From: Rutidosis leptorrhynchoides
Taxonomy: Eukaryota > Streptophyta > Magnoliopsida > Asterales > Asteraceae
Length of the DNA stretch: 64,000 nucleotides
Direction of reading: 5' to 3'
NCBI RefSeq assembly: GCF_046630445.1
Contig: NC_092339.1
Coordinates: 81,821,501-81,885,500 of the forward strand
This document shows positions 13,241 through 28,490 of the stretch, piece by piece. The notes under the pieces are model-generated. The model made no database searches, was not told the origin of the DNA, and saw only the letters and a list, made by a program, of their open reading frames with translations. The stretch's first letter is position 1, and every line of letters starts with the position of its first letter. Position numbers and translations under genes: made by a program.

Positions 13241-14794
13241 ACTGGTATCAGAGCGTCAGGTTTGACGGGGGTCTCGGTTATAGGAGTTGGAGTATGCTCT
13301 GTGGTTGCCACGGGAGTGGATCGTCCACATCAGAAACGAGTTCTATTGATCGTATAGGGTATCTGGTTAGACAATATTTTTTCTGATTCGGAGTAAGTGG
13401 TGTCTAGAATTTGTAGTGGACCGGGTGTTGGATTTTCCAATTTAACGGATCCTGTGCGCCACTCCACTATATCTGTCGGCCAGTCGAAACGTGAGCAAAA
13501 TCAGAGAAAGTGTTGTTTATAGGATACGAATACGATGTCGAAGTTCAGTCCAATGAGGTTTGATGTAGAGAAATTTGATGGGAGGATCAATTTTGGCTTA
13601 TGGCAGGTTCAAGTCAAGGATGTGTTGATTCAGTCCGGGTTACACAAGGCATTGAAAGGTAAACCCACCTTTGTTCCCGGCAGTGATTCCAGCAGTAAGC
13701 TCGATGAAGAAGAATGGGATGATATGGATTTGAGGGCAGCAAGTGCGATTCGTTTCTGTCTTGCAAAAAACGTGCTTGCAAATGTGCACGGGTTATCAAC
13801 GGCAAAGGAGCTTTGGGTTAAACTAGAGCAGTTGTACCAGGGCAAGGGCATCTCAAATCGATTGTGTCTTAAAGAACAATTTCATACTCTGCGTATGGAT
13901 GGGGGTTCAAAGATTTCAGTCATCTAAGTATTCTTAACGGTATTTTTCGGAACTGGAGGCTATTGGAGTTAAAATGGATGATGAAGATAAATCTTTGGGG
14001 TTGATATTATCTTTATCATCGTCCTATGAGCACATGAAACCTATTTTGATGTATGGGAAAGAAACTCTGAAGTTTGAAGATGTTACTAGCAAGCTCCTAT
14101 CTGAGGAGAAAAGACTGGAAGGTAACGGGGTCTCGTCATCAGAAAATACGGTACTGTTGTGTTCGGATAGGCGGAAGAGAAACTCCGGAAAGAATCTGGT
14201 ATGCTGGAGGTGCGGGAAGACTGGACATGTAAGGGTTAATTGTCCAGGTGGAGCTAATTCGGTAAATGGCTCTAAAGGCGCTAATGATGTCTATGTTGTT
14301 ACGGAGAGTGACGAATTCCTCTGAAGTCACACCATCCTCATGGTGTGTCCGCGCCACCGTGGAAAGGGATGTTCGTTAGTGGTTCCACAATTACACATGG
14401 GCATTGGTTTGGCATTGATGCAGGTTGTGTGGTGGAAACTGATGTTGTAGCTGATGGGACTTTCGGGAAATCCAAACAGGGAAGTTGCACCATAAAGTTT
14501 CAGCTGGTTGTTCAACAACATGTGCCGAGGTGAAATGCTTGGAATGTGATATTCTAAGTGCTATACTCTTAATGGTGGAGTATGATAATTCTTGTTAAGA
14601 GTTATGATTGTCTGTGATGACAATGATTGTCGGTTTAGACAATGTTCGGTAAAGATGCAAGTTTTGTCTCTTGGGAGATAATGTCATCGGCATGAAGATG
14701 AGGATCTTGAAGTTGTCGTCGAGGAAGCATCTATATCGGTTATCCTTATAATGTTGAAGTATGGTTATCTTTTTCTATCAAAAAGGTGGAGATT

Positions 14795-15210
14795 TGTTGT
14801 TGTTATTTTTTGATAGAAAAAATTGATATGGTTACTTTGTGAAGGATGTTATCCCACATAGGTGGGAGGAGAAAGTTGGAGGTAGGTGACTTGGTTATAA
14901 AAGGAGGGTTAAGTCTTCATTCCAATTCGCACCAATCAATACACTTTAAGTATTTGATTATTTCTTTCTTTCTTACCCTTGTTTGAGAGTTGTATTAGTT
15001 AAATATTTTGGAGAGTGTAGTTGGCTTAAGAGGGTCGTCTATATCATTGTAACAATTTGTGATATAGTGTATTTCTCTCTTTGGGAGCCGGTGGTTTTTC
15101 TCCTGTTTTGGAGTTTTCACGTTAAATCTTGTGTTGTGTATTGTTCTTATTTCTTTACTGTTATTGTTAGGCTGGGTGGTGGGAATTAGTGAGGCCGTAA
15201 TTTCCCAACA
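14795..15210 (+). repeat. 3' LTR of the gag-only Copia derivative
   Basis: The same 416-bp sequence as the left LTR with about a dozen substitutions, preceded by the polypurine tract and followed by the target duplication TTTAA. Confidence 0.9.
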
Positions 15211-15531
15211 TTTAATTCTAATATTTTTATCATATTACGTATGATGTTTGAGGTTTTAGGTGTGGATATGGGTTGTACCGCTTACTTTTCGTGTTCGTGT
15301 GCAGTGTGAATATATGTCTTCTTGCTACATATAAGCATTTATACGTGTTAGTGAATTTACTCAGCATATATCAAGTTTATCATGATTATCTACTAATTCT
15401 TTTTAGTGTATGGTTTGAGTTGATATGTAGTAATACCGTAGCTTCTACTTGACTTTGAAGAATGTGGATGCCAGGTACAACACATATTTATGCAAGTTTC
15501 AACGTTATGAATTTTTATGGTTCAATCCGTG

Positions 15532-15660
15532 CAGGGGCGGATTTGAGGGCGTGCAACACGTGCGCTTGCACAGGGTCCATAATCTCAAGGGGCCCATAAT
15601 AAAAAAATATGCAGTACTAATGAAAAACTTAACATAATTTTTATATATACAAAAGGCCCA
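15532..15660 (+). mobile_element. Possible end of a hAT-type DNA transposon
   Basis: CAGGGGCGGA at 15532, followed by a GC-rich stretch ending aaggggcccataat, resembles the terminus of non-autonomous plant hAT elements. I do not find a matching inverted terminus downstream, so the extent is unknown. Confidence 0.3.
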
Positions 15661-16060
15661 TGTGTTTATTTTATCTTCAACCTCAATAGGTTCAATAAAG
15701 GTAAGAGGTCTCAGTTCAGCAACAATGTGTTCTCATGAGTATACTTTGTAGAAAAAAGTTTGTAATTACTGGGTTCCATATGTAGAAACTGTAAATTTTT
15801 GTACGGAGTATAAGACAAGCAGTTTACTACAAATGCTTATGAAAATTTTGTGCAACAGTTCATATATATTTTTTGGTTTAATCTTTTTAACAAGGGCCAA
15901 AACGTTTGGGCTGGGTTGGGTTGATAGAGACATGTTTTGCACAATAAGTACGCTACAAATTACTTCACTTAAAGTACTAATATTTCGGCCTTTAAATGTT
16001 CGCCATTTTCATTATGTTATTTACCATTGTCTCAGTGTTTGTCTCTTGATTCGCTTTCAG

Positions 16061-16203
16061 TTGATAATACGAAAATCGATAGGTATGTTGAGTTGAAAAG
16101 GGTTATGAGGCTGTATGTTGGAACTGCGACTCTGGAGCTGATATTTGTGGCCACTCTATGCCTTCAACACCCATCGTTGCAGTGGAATATTTTTAGCATT
16201 TGA
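16061..16203 (+). other. Possible terminal exon of an unrecognised gene
   Basis: After a good acceptor (ttcgctttcag, ending at 16060) an open frame runs 46 residues to a stop at 16201-16203, with the stretch IDRYVELKRVMRLYVGTATL. I do not recognise the family. The surrounding 15211-17388 holds no other convincing coding sequence. It may be the tail of the gene whose leader is suggested near 9200, but that link is guesswork. Confidence 0.2.
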
Positions 16204-17388
16204 GATAAAGCATTTTGAACAAGTGTATGAACTGATAGGTATTTCATTATTTACTTTCGGGCATTTTTTATTTAAAAGGTGAACTTCTATTTGTGTTATA
16301 AATTTGCTCAGATTGCTACGCATTATCTGTTCAATGAGATGGCTATATTAGTATTATACAAAAAAAATATTCGGCACCAATGCACAATTTCGTTACAAAT
16401 TGTTTAATATTCGATGACATTACTTTTATGACAAAGTTCAGTCAAATTTAGTGGACACTTGCATAAATTGGATAATATTGTGATGGTTTAATTTCAAAGA
16501 AAACACATGGGAATGAATTAGCAAATAAACACCGACTGACCCGTTATCACTTCCTACTCAACCTTTGCGACACACCCATTTTGCCACATATAAATACTTT
16601 ATTTGTAGTCTCTTACTTGCATTTTGGTACAAGTGTTAAGAGATCGTGAGGATATGTATAAAGAGGAATCTGACAATGTTCCAAGCACGGTTAGTCTACA
16701 ATGTTGTGTGAATTTGGTCAGATTACGAATCCCACTTTGGGGTTTATTTTTTCCTTCCAAGTGTATGTTCTCTTTAATATTTTCCGGTTAGTCTACAACG
16801 TGTTTGTTTTTGTATTGTTTCGGCAACATGTCTATATAACATTCCGATTCATACAATAACCCTATTCAACTCATAGAAAACGCAGATGCAGAACAAGGCA
16901 CATCATCATCGACAACGCCAATTCTATTTCCCGACAATGCACACCAACAAACAAAAAAAGATAGACTAGCAACATCACAGTGACAAAAAACCACCTATTT
17001 TGGCCACATATCTTTTGTATATCTACCTAATATATGGACTTTATGCAGACCACCTATCTAGCATATGTATGTAATGTATCAACATATCCCGTAAATACAA
17101 ATTGCTACATTAAATAAAGATACGTAACCCGAAAGGCTTTGCCGCATCGTGCGGGCCGATCCGGATCTTGTTAATATGAAGTGTCTTTCTGTTGATGTAA
17201 AAAATGTTTCTTGAATACAAATTAGTACTTTTATGTAATTTGTAGAAGTGTGTTTGTTTTAAGGCATGCATGGCTAGTTTTTAAAGATTGTCTCATGTAT
17301 ACAACATATTTTTCAGTTTACTTATACTTTTAATAGTTTGTTATCCATAGAACTGATAGCTTATTGGTATTGGTACCCCCATCCGGGC
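16204..17388. other. Unassigned stretch
   Basis: AT-rich intergenic sequence without recognisable genes. A small GC-rich hairpin-like motif (ccgcatcgtgcgg near 17142) resembles a Helitron 3' hairpin but lacks a clear CTRR end. Confidence 0.4.
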
Positions 17389-17652
17389 TTCATTTTTTAA
17401 AGTCGTTGGCAAAATAGAAACATGTTTCATCCCCTTGTACATCGGGAAATTATAACTCCTGGCAAAGTGTCGACCTGCCACTCGTGAGGTATTCTACGAA
17501 AAGGCATCTAATTCTGTGGGTTGCCAAAGGCGGCTTCATGTTTGAAAGTCTTTGACAAGATCGGAACATGTTTGTTCCCTTGTACAAAGCTATCAACCTG
17601 CCACTCATGAAGTATTCTGTTAAAAAGCATCTAATTCTATGGGTTGTCAAAG
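17389..17652 (+). repeat. Two-copy tandem repeat, unit about 120-140 bp
   Basis: The block ggcttcat...gggttgccaaag (17389-17527) is repeated with divergence at 17531-17652 (ggcttcat...gggttgtcaaag). Shared landmarks are aacatgttt, cccttgtac, acctgccactc and gcatctaattct. It lies about 440 bp downstream of the L7a gene stop. Confidence 0.75.
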
Positions 17653-18094
17653 GCAACAAGGGTTAAGTTGTTCCTACCGATCAAGACTCTTGCCAAAATC
17701 TCCCCGTCTCAACTAAAACAGCCGATATCATCGGAAGTTTATGACAACTTTTAGGTCCATATAGCATTTCAAAATATGCATAAGTAGACTATGTAGACTA
17801 ATGACTACTACCAAAACTATCCCACTAATATCATTCTGGAAATAGCTACCATCAGATAAGATTCCATCCTCACATTACTGTTAGCAACAACAGAAAACAG
17901 ACTGAAGACACTAGTTCATATTATATTAGATCATGGCCACAAGTCGCAAACCCAACACTCACAGAAAGCATAGCAAGTAAAGTTTTTGACCTCCCATTAA
18001 TTCAAAAATACAAGAACAATATAGAAGGTATCAAAGAAGTTCTAAAATCAAAAAACACAATTTCAACCGAAAACGATACAGTACCAAACAGCTC

Positions 18095-20250
<2,156 letters not shown>

Positions 20251-20327
20251 TGATAGAAACTGAGATTGAAGGCTTTGAAACGGCGATAATTGAACACCTA
20301 GTTTTTATCTTTTACATTTTATTCTGT

Positions 20328-20420
20328 GTTTTTAGGGTTTTGTATGTGTATACGTGCGCTCCAGTTTATCTGGGCTTATGTGGGCCTCGTTTGTTAAAAC
20401 TCTTTTACGGCCCAGTTTCG
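20328..20420 (-). promoter_or_regulatory. RPL7A promoter: telo-box and site II-like elements
   Basis: On the minus strand, AAACCCTAAA (plus-strand 20331-20340, about 80 bp before the ATG) is a telo-box. GCCCA/GGCCCA motifs of site II type lie at about 20371, 20381 and 20409. This pairing is the known signature of coordinately expressed ribosomal protein genes in plants, and the same pairing heads the snoRNA cluster at 43400. Confidence 0.8.
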
Positions 20421-20477
20421 GTTGCATCTAAATATCTAAATATAGAAGTGTATTTGATAAAACTTTCGATTAAACGC

Positions 20478-20700
20478 TTCATGGTTTATAATCTGAATGG
20501 TTCAACGAAAATTTTACATAAAATTGAGGTGCTTGATTGTTAAGGGAAAATTTTAGTTCTGAATAGTTCAACACTGAATGTTGAATCATTCAACTTTATC
20601 TGTTATTCAGAGGTAAAAAACAAATGCATTGAATGCTAAATGATTTAGCATTGAACGCTGAACCATTCAACTAAGAGGTAAACAAACACACCCACAGTAT
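20478..20700. mobile_element. MITE-like repeat (CTGAAT/CATTCAG motifs), copy 1
   Basis: Multiple inverted variants of ctgaa(t/c)(g/a)gttca(a/g)(c) occur between tgtttgcc-like ends (gaggtaaacaaacac at the right). This is the pattern of small hAT-type MITEs common in eudicots. The equivalent lies at 25690-25950 in the second duplication copy, so the insertion came before the duplication. Confidence 0.5.
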
Positions 20701-20831
20701 AATAGTTTACTCTTAAAAATACTCTTCACCTTATTCATTTCTAGCGTATTTAGATTCATATGAAACCTCTTCTTTTATCTCTATATAGTTATGCTAAATT
20801 AGATCTGCAACTATTCATATAACTTAACTAG

Positions 20832-21106
20832 TGTTGTAATACATAGAGTCAAGATTAGTAGATGACATTATTTTATACCACAAAAGTAAACAAATGGTGA
20901 CTACCAATTTCATATTATATACCACAAATGTCTACTATAAATATGCATCAATTGAACGTAATTTAAACATACATTTCTCAATATATCACTTCTTTCTTTC
21001 TTTTGCATTTTTCTTTCTTTCACTCTTACAATATAAATAAGCTTAGTATAAGTTGATAATAAGTCAATAGGCCATTAAAGTAGTTTTAATCTACTAAATC
21101 ATAACA
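20832..21106 (+). repeat. Possible Copia LTR followed by primer-site-like sequence
   Basis: The stretch starts TGTTGTAATAC and ends AATCATAACA. It contains a TATA-like tataaataag and is followed by cgttatcagcacgaag, a sequence I associate with the start of some plant Copia interiors. Homology to the second duplication copy stops exactly at its left edge, which supports a real boundary. No partner LTR is evident, so this is tentative. Confidence 0.4.
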
Positions 21107-21241
21107 CGTTATCAGCACGAAGTGCTCCGTATAATGAAGGTTTATCTAAGCAAACACAAGTCATTAATCAAGGTAAGAAATTCTTTAACGATATCTTCTA
21201 TTATCTATTAGTAAGGTAAATATTATTATCATCATAAGTAA

Positions 21242-21565
21242 AATTATATTTATGTAATCTAACTTTTATTAACTTCACTAACATTTATATTTATGTTATT
21301 TAAGTTATATATGGTCGGTTATACCGCCTGAATTATATTTATGTAATATAACTTTTATTAACTTCACTAACATTTATATTTATGTTATTTAAGTTATATA
21401 TGGTCAGTTATACCGCTTGAGTTATATTTATGTAATCTAACTTTTATTAACTTCACTAACATTTATATTTATGTTATTTAAGTTATATATGGTCAGTTAT
21501 ACCGCCTGAATTATATTTATGTAATCTAACTCTTATTAACTTCACTAACATTTATATTTATGTTA
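21242..21565 (+). repeat. 89-bp tandem repeat, about 3.6 units
   Basis: Units start near 21242, 21331, 21420 and 21509 with a constant 89-base period. Landmarks are attatatttatgtaatctaac, cttcactaacatttatat and tatggtc(a/g)gttataccgc(c/t)tga. Differences between units are few, so the array is recent. Confidence 0.9.
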
Positions 21566-22645
21566 TCTAACATTTATGATTACTTATGCAATTAATCATT
21601 ATTTATTTCATGCATACTAATGTTTATTCTTAAAATTTATTATTTATGCATAATATGTTTATTCTCTTAATCTTCGTATTTATACTAAACGTATTTGTAC
21701 TAAATGTATTTATAGTAATCGTATTTGTACTAAAAAAAATTCTTTTATTAAAATATTATAACACGTTGCTTGATACTTTATTGCCATAGCATGTTGATTT
21801 ATTGATAATTGATTATGATTGGTGCATGTTTATATTGGTATTTTTGCTACATATGCTGCAATTCGAGGACTTGTTAACATGAATGATTTAATTGGTCTTA
21901 CATGTTATATAAGGCTATATGATTTAAAATAAATTATAGTTTATAATTTATATGCTTATTAAACTATATCAGTAAAATACGTGTAGCACCAGCTCTATTA
22001 ATTGGTGTCTTTAATTAATATGTGGTTATTAATTAATTAATGTTTATTGATTATTGAGGTTTATTAATGCTGTTTAATAATCTATAATTTATATGTAATG
22101 TATATATATACATGTCTATGATACAGATGTGATTAATTCTGTTAATTGAGAATAACATAATATTTTAATAAAATATTTTAACTACTCCGTATTAACATAA
22201 TATAATAAAATAATGCCTCTCAGATATTGATAATAGCCATTTGAATTTAAATATAGAGAAAAAGACGATGTTTGTATTGGATTATTGACTAGTGAGTTTG
22301 ACATCAATAATTGAGAGGATAACAAACAAAAACACTGAATTTATACATAATCAATTAATTTGGTAGCTATGTAGGATAATATTTTAATCTATCATATTAT
22401 ATATTAATTAATCTATGCTTCACATGTATCAAATTGTTATTAGGCTAGTAGCCATATAACCTGAATATATGCTGAATTTATATGCGTACTTCACTATATG
22501 GTCTTATAGAGGCACATGTATTATACCTACCTGCATGACGTCCCGTTATTCATACAGATAGTAATTAAATTTTAAATAGAATTTATGGCAATGGAGAATG
22601 CTATTCTTGCTATATATTTTCCATTTATATATTGGTGGGACGACC
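21566..22645. other. AT-rich stretch, no gene seen
   Basis: Low-complexity AT-rich sequence between the 89-bp array and the truncated RPL7A copy. It may be the interior of the element beginning at 20832. It abuts the broken exon 7 of the RPL7A copy. Confidence 0.4.
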
Positions 22646-24682
<2,037 letters not shown>

Positions 24683-24759
24683 TGATAGAAACTGAGATTC
24701 AAGGCTTTGAAACGGCGATGATTGAACACCTAGGTTTTATTTGCACAATTTATTCTCTG

Positions 24760-24850
24760 TTTTTAGGGTTTTGTATTTGTATACGTGCTCCAGTATATCT
24801 GGGCTTATTTGGGCCTATTTTTTTAAAACTCTTTTACGGCCCAGTTTGGG
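24760..24850 (-). promoter_or_regulatory. Duplicated RPL7A promoter (telo-box and site II)
   Basis: The telo-box (tttagggttt, 24762-24771) and GGCCCA/GGGCC motifs (about 24800-24845) are kept in the duplicate. Confidence 0.7.
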
Positions 24851-25141
24851 TTGCATTTAAATTTAGACATATGTAGTTAGTTTAATAAAAACGAGTCCCC
24901 AACCCGTTTAATGTTTAAATCCAGAAGCGTTTAGATCCAAACTCATTTTGACCCAAAATCATTTTGACCCGATCCAAACTCATTTTGACCAGATTGTCAT
25001 GCATAGTACAGAGTGTGTTGAAAAAAAATCGATCGCGCGTTGCTGCGGTTGTATTCAACGCGCGGTCGAATTTGGATATATGTTGTTTGGTACCTAATAT
25101 ATCTAATAGGTTGAGTTGTTTGTTTTACGTGTATGTATATG

Positions 25142-25405
25142 TATGAAATGTGACCCGAAATATATAGTGTTTTTTCTAACGATGTCCGTTTCGCGCGTAG
25201 TTAGTCCCGTTGTGTTCGTTAGATTTTTTCAAGTTGAACGATGATTTCGGAAAAAATTTAACTCGCACCGAGCGGTATGAAATATAGCCCGAAATATTTA
25301 GTATTTTTTAACGATGTCCGTTTCGCGCGTAGTTAGTCCCGTTGTGTTCGTCAGATTTTTTTCAAGTTGAACGGTGGTCTCGAAAAAATTTAACTCGCAC
25401 CGAGC
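25142..25405 (+). repeat. Two-copy tandem repeat, 134-bp unit
   Basis: Units at 25142-25275 and 25276-25405 share aacgatgtccgtttcgcgcg, tagttagtcccgttgtgttc and ttaactcgcaccgagcg. The sequence is unusually rich in CpG for this neighbourhood. Confidence 0.88.
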
Positions 25406-25624
25406 GAGAAGATAGGGCCCGTTAAAAATTCGGGTGGAATTAGTTTCTTTTATTTTAATAAAATTATATATTTACGCTTTCTACCCCTGAGAAAGTGTAA
25501 ACTTGAGGGGGCGTTGTGTAAATGAAGCCGAAGGTGAGGGACTGGTTGTTGTGTAAGCGCAAACTCAAAACGACAATCCGATATAACTGAAACGACAAAA
25601 TTCGCCACGCCTTTAGTATATAGG

Positions 25625-25664
25625 TATAATAATATAATATAATATAATATAATATAATATAATG
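25625..25664. repeat. (AATAT)n microsatellite
   Basis: About seven AATAT units at the right edge of the insertion. Confidence 0.9.
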
Positions 25665-25689
25665 ACTGATGACTGATTAAGTGGAAAAT

Positions 25690-25950
25690 GATTCATAATC
25701 TGACTAGTGTAAAGACAATATTAGATAAAATTAAAGTGTTTAATGATTAAAAGAGAATTTCAGCTCTGCATGGTTCAGCACTGAATATTGAACCATTCAA
25801 CATCATCTGTCGTTCAAAAGAAAAAAACAAACGTATAGAATGTTAAATGGTTTAGCATTCAACGCTTAACTGTTCAACATTCAACGCTTAATGGTTCAGC
25901 ATTCAACATTGAATCATTCAATTAATAAGTAAACAAACGCACTCATAGTG
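25690..25950. mobile_element. MITE-like repeat, copy 2
   Basis: The counterpart of 20478-20700, with several head-to-head tggttcagcattcaac motifs and a right end aagtaaacaaacgcac. It has gained extra motif copies compared with copy 1. Confidence 0.5.
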
Positions 25951-26082
25951 TCATATTGTACTCTTAGAAGTACTCTTTACCGTATTCCTTTCTAATGTAT
26001 TTAGATTGTCACGTGAAACCCCTTCTTTTATCTCTATAGTGAAGTAAAACTATATCAACAATATCCTATAACTTAATTAGTT

Positions 26083-26597
26083 ATGTTTCAATTACATCCA
26101 CAAAGCTTTTTGAAAGATCTTGTTTTTAGTTGTCAACTTTGTATTTCAACCAATAAAAAGTGATCATAGTGGAGAGATAAAATAATTTATCAGTGGATTG
26201 GTTAGTTTAGTCGTTTTTATGTTTTGTGCGCATTGTATTGTATGTTGTGATTTATTAGTTGATTGTGTTATTTCATGGCTTTTGTTTGATTATGTAGTTA
26301 GGATAGATCTTTGTTCGGATCCTGTGTTTCCCATTATTCTTGTTTCTCGTTGGAATTTGTTGGTTGTATGATTTCTCATAGGTTTCTTTCTCTTTGAAAG
26401 ATCCTTGTTTTATTTAGTTTTCGCTATTTTGTCAACAAATAAAAACGAAAAAATAATATTGTATATGTTACTAAGAAAACTATAATTTTGCAGCATAAAC
26501 ATTATATATTATTACTAAATATACTAAATCTCACGAACATGTTACTTTTCACCATGGTAATCTTGTATAACCCTAACTTCGGATGTATTTTGGTAAA
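26083..26597. other. Unassigned stretch
   Basis: I see no gene or clear repeat between the duplication and the MITE. Confidence 0.4.
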
Positions 26598-26776
26598 GGG
26601 AAATAACATTCACACACTTTTTTTATTTATTAACACTTTTTGGTTTTAATGTGATTAATTTATCCATCAATAATTTACATCCATCCTTTTTAAGTCTTTC
26701 TACTTGACGGTATTATTGTCATATTTAAACAAAAAGTATGGATGGATCAAAAAATGATGTGTGAGAATCGCTCCCC
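26598..26776. mobile_element. MITE candidate, about 180 bp
   Basis: The ends are imperfect inverted repeats: gggaaataacattcacacac at the left and gatgtgtgagaatcgctccc at the right. Inside, catccatccttttt is inverted as aaaaagtatggatgg, so the whole can fold back. The target duplication is unclear. Confidence 0.5.
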
Positions 26777-26939
26777 TTTAATAAATCGTATATTTTTTTG
26801 GGCGAAGAAGAAGGAAATAGATTATACATGGAGTCTTCATAAAAAAGATGAAGGAAACCATAACAAATAAAAGAGAATAAGCAGCTTAACACATTAACAA
26901 AAGCTAAGCTTGCGATCAAAAGGAAAGAAATAGAACTAC

Positions 26940-27453
26940 GCCTTGTGGATTAAAACTCCAGGATTACAATCTCACACATAAAGACCCAAAGATGAAGACT
27001 AGTGTAAGGATTAAAGGACCCAAACAATAGAGTAATTTCAGAGAATTACCCTTCCACAATCGACAAACGAAAGAACGATAAATAAAAGAATTAAAGACGC
27101 GAGATTTAACGTGGTTATATGTAATCGAATGTCGATTACTTTAATCCACGGACCAACTAGAGAGATTTTATTGATATAATTCGTAGATACAACTGAGTGT
27201 TACATTAGGATGCTTATATAGGCCAAAAACACCTTGAAGAACCAGAAAAACATAAATTTGGAAACTTCTCGCCATACGAAGCCGCGCCGCGCCACCTTGA
27301 GCCGCGCCGCGTCTCAAAGGCTAATCTCCGGACAGTCGTTTTCCAAATCTGATGCTCTGTTTCATGTACTAGGTCGCGTCGCGCCTTTCAAGGCCGCGGC
27401 GCGCCTCCCCTGTTCGTCCAACTCATTTTTTTTTATATCATTCACATCTAACA
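26940..27453 (-). repeat. 3' LTR of the Copia element
   Basis: On the minus strand the LTR starts TGTTAGATGTG right after a polypurine tract (TCAAGTGGGAGAA, 27454-27466). It shares about 260 bp, including an unusual GC-rich stretch (gccgcgccgcgcc), with the fragment at 35461-35772. The left edge is estimated only. Confidence 0.7.
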
Positions 27454-27689
27454 TTCTCCCACTTGAAGATAGTCAAAACCATGACTCACATTTTGTCAAC
27501 CCATCATAACATCAAACTAACCAAGATCGTCAAAGCACCCTTTACCGCCAAACTCCATTTGGGCCACGCACACTCCTATCACATACGCCGAATAAGCATA
27601 CTTTCGATACAAAGTCTTCAACACTTCTTGTTAGAATCGAATCATCATCTCTCTATCTCCTAGTCGGTCATCACCTTCTCATTAGTTCA

Positions 27690-28480
27690 TGAGAAGGATC
27701 GTTGAAGCTATGCAAAACCTCAACTTGTCCAATGACACCACCTTAGTAAACATATCCGCGGGATTCTTTATACCAAGGACTTTCTCCAACGTCAAAGTAC
27801 CATCTTCAATACGTTCTCGAATAAAATGATACCTCAAATCAATGTGTTTCATACGATTATGAAACCCCGGATTGTTCGCGAGATTGATTGCACTTTGGCT
27901 ATCACAATATAAGACGCAATTGTCTTGTCTTTTACCCAACTCACACAAGAAGTTCTTCAACCAAACAAGCTCTTTAGAAGCTTCCGCAATAGTCATATAC
28001 TCGGCCTCGGTGGTTGAAAAAGAAAAACTCCTTTGTAGTCTAGACATCCAACTAACCGCCGTCTTACCAACCATAAACACATATCCCGTAGTACTCTTAC
28101 CCGAATCACCAAATCCACCCAAATTTGCATCCGCATAATCTCTAAGTATAACATTGCCCTTAGTGAAACACAATCTCATACTAGAAGTACCTTTTAAATA
28201 ACGAAGCAACCATTTGACCGATTTGTCTTCTTCCATTTTAGGTGATTGATTCTTTGATAACTTTATCGCGCTTCCAAAAAGCATAGTACGAGCCTTTGCT
28301 TTATCAACATTAAACTTTTCTACTACTTTCTCAATATACTTGGATTGAAACAAGTATAGAACACCTTTAGCACGATCACGCACAATACTCATTCCAAGAT
28401 CCTTCATCTCGAACTCTTTTGAAAGCATACCTTTCAACTTATTGATCTCGAACATGTCCGAACCCGCAAGCAACATGTCA
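27690..28480 (-). pseudogene. Copia part: end of reverse transcriptase and RNase H
   Basis: Reverse transcriptase tail (EFEMKDLG), then RNase H with the Copia motif TTEAEYMTIAEASKELVWLK and the KHIDLRYHFIRE block. It is part of the element at 26940-35772 and is separated from the rest of the reverse transcriptase by the TRIM. Confidence 0.85.
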
Positions 28481-28490
28481 TCAACGTATA

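Larger units (their letters stand above)
12825..15210 (+). mobile_element. Gag-only Copia derivative (TR-GAG type), structurally complete
   Basis: Two 416-bp LTRs (12825-13240 and 14795-15210) flank a 1.55 kb interior. A tRNA-Met primer site (tggtatcagagcg, 13243) follows the left LTR and a polypurine tract (aaaaaggtggagatt) precedes the right. Target duplication TTTAA lies at 12820-12824 and 15211-15215. The interior encodes only a Copia gag: the N-terminal block MRFDVEKFDGRINFGLWQVQ near 13550 and a zinc knuckle (CWRCGKTGHVRVNCP) near 14200. There is no protease, integrase or reverse transcriptase, and no room for them, so it depends on another element's enzymes. The LTRs differ at about 12 sites (97%), suggesting roughly 1 million years. 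The gag shows about one or two breaks. Confidence 0.9.
24872..25685. mobile_element. Insertion of unknown type in duplication copy 2
   Basis: This block is absent from copy 1 at about 20436-20478. It starts with tandem variants of ccaaactcattttgaccc, then holds two 134-bp repeats, and ends near an AATAT microsatellite. It encodes no recognisable protein and could be a non-autonomous transposon. I find no clear terminal inverted repeats. Confidence 0.5.

Noticed and set aside
17100-17190. Helitron 3' end suggested by ccgcatcgtgcgg
   Set aside because: No CTRR end with a following T lies at the right distance and no matching 5' end was found.
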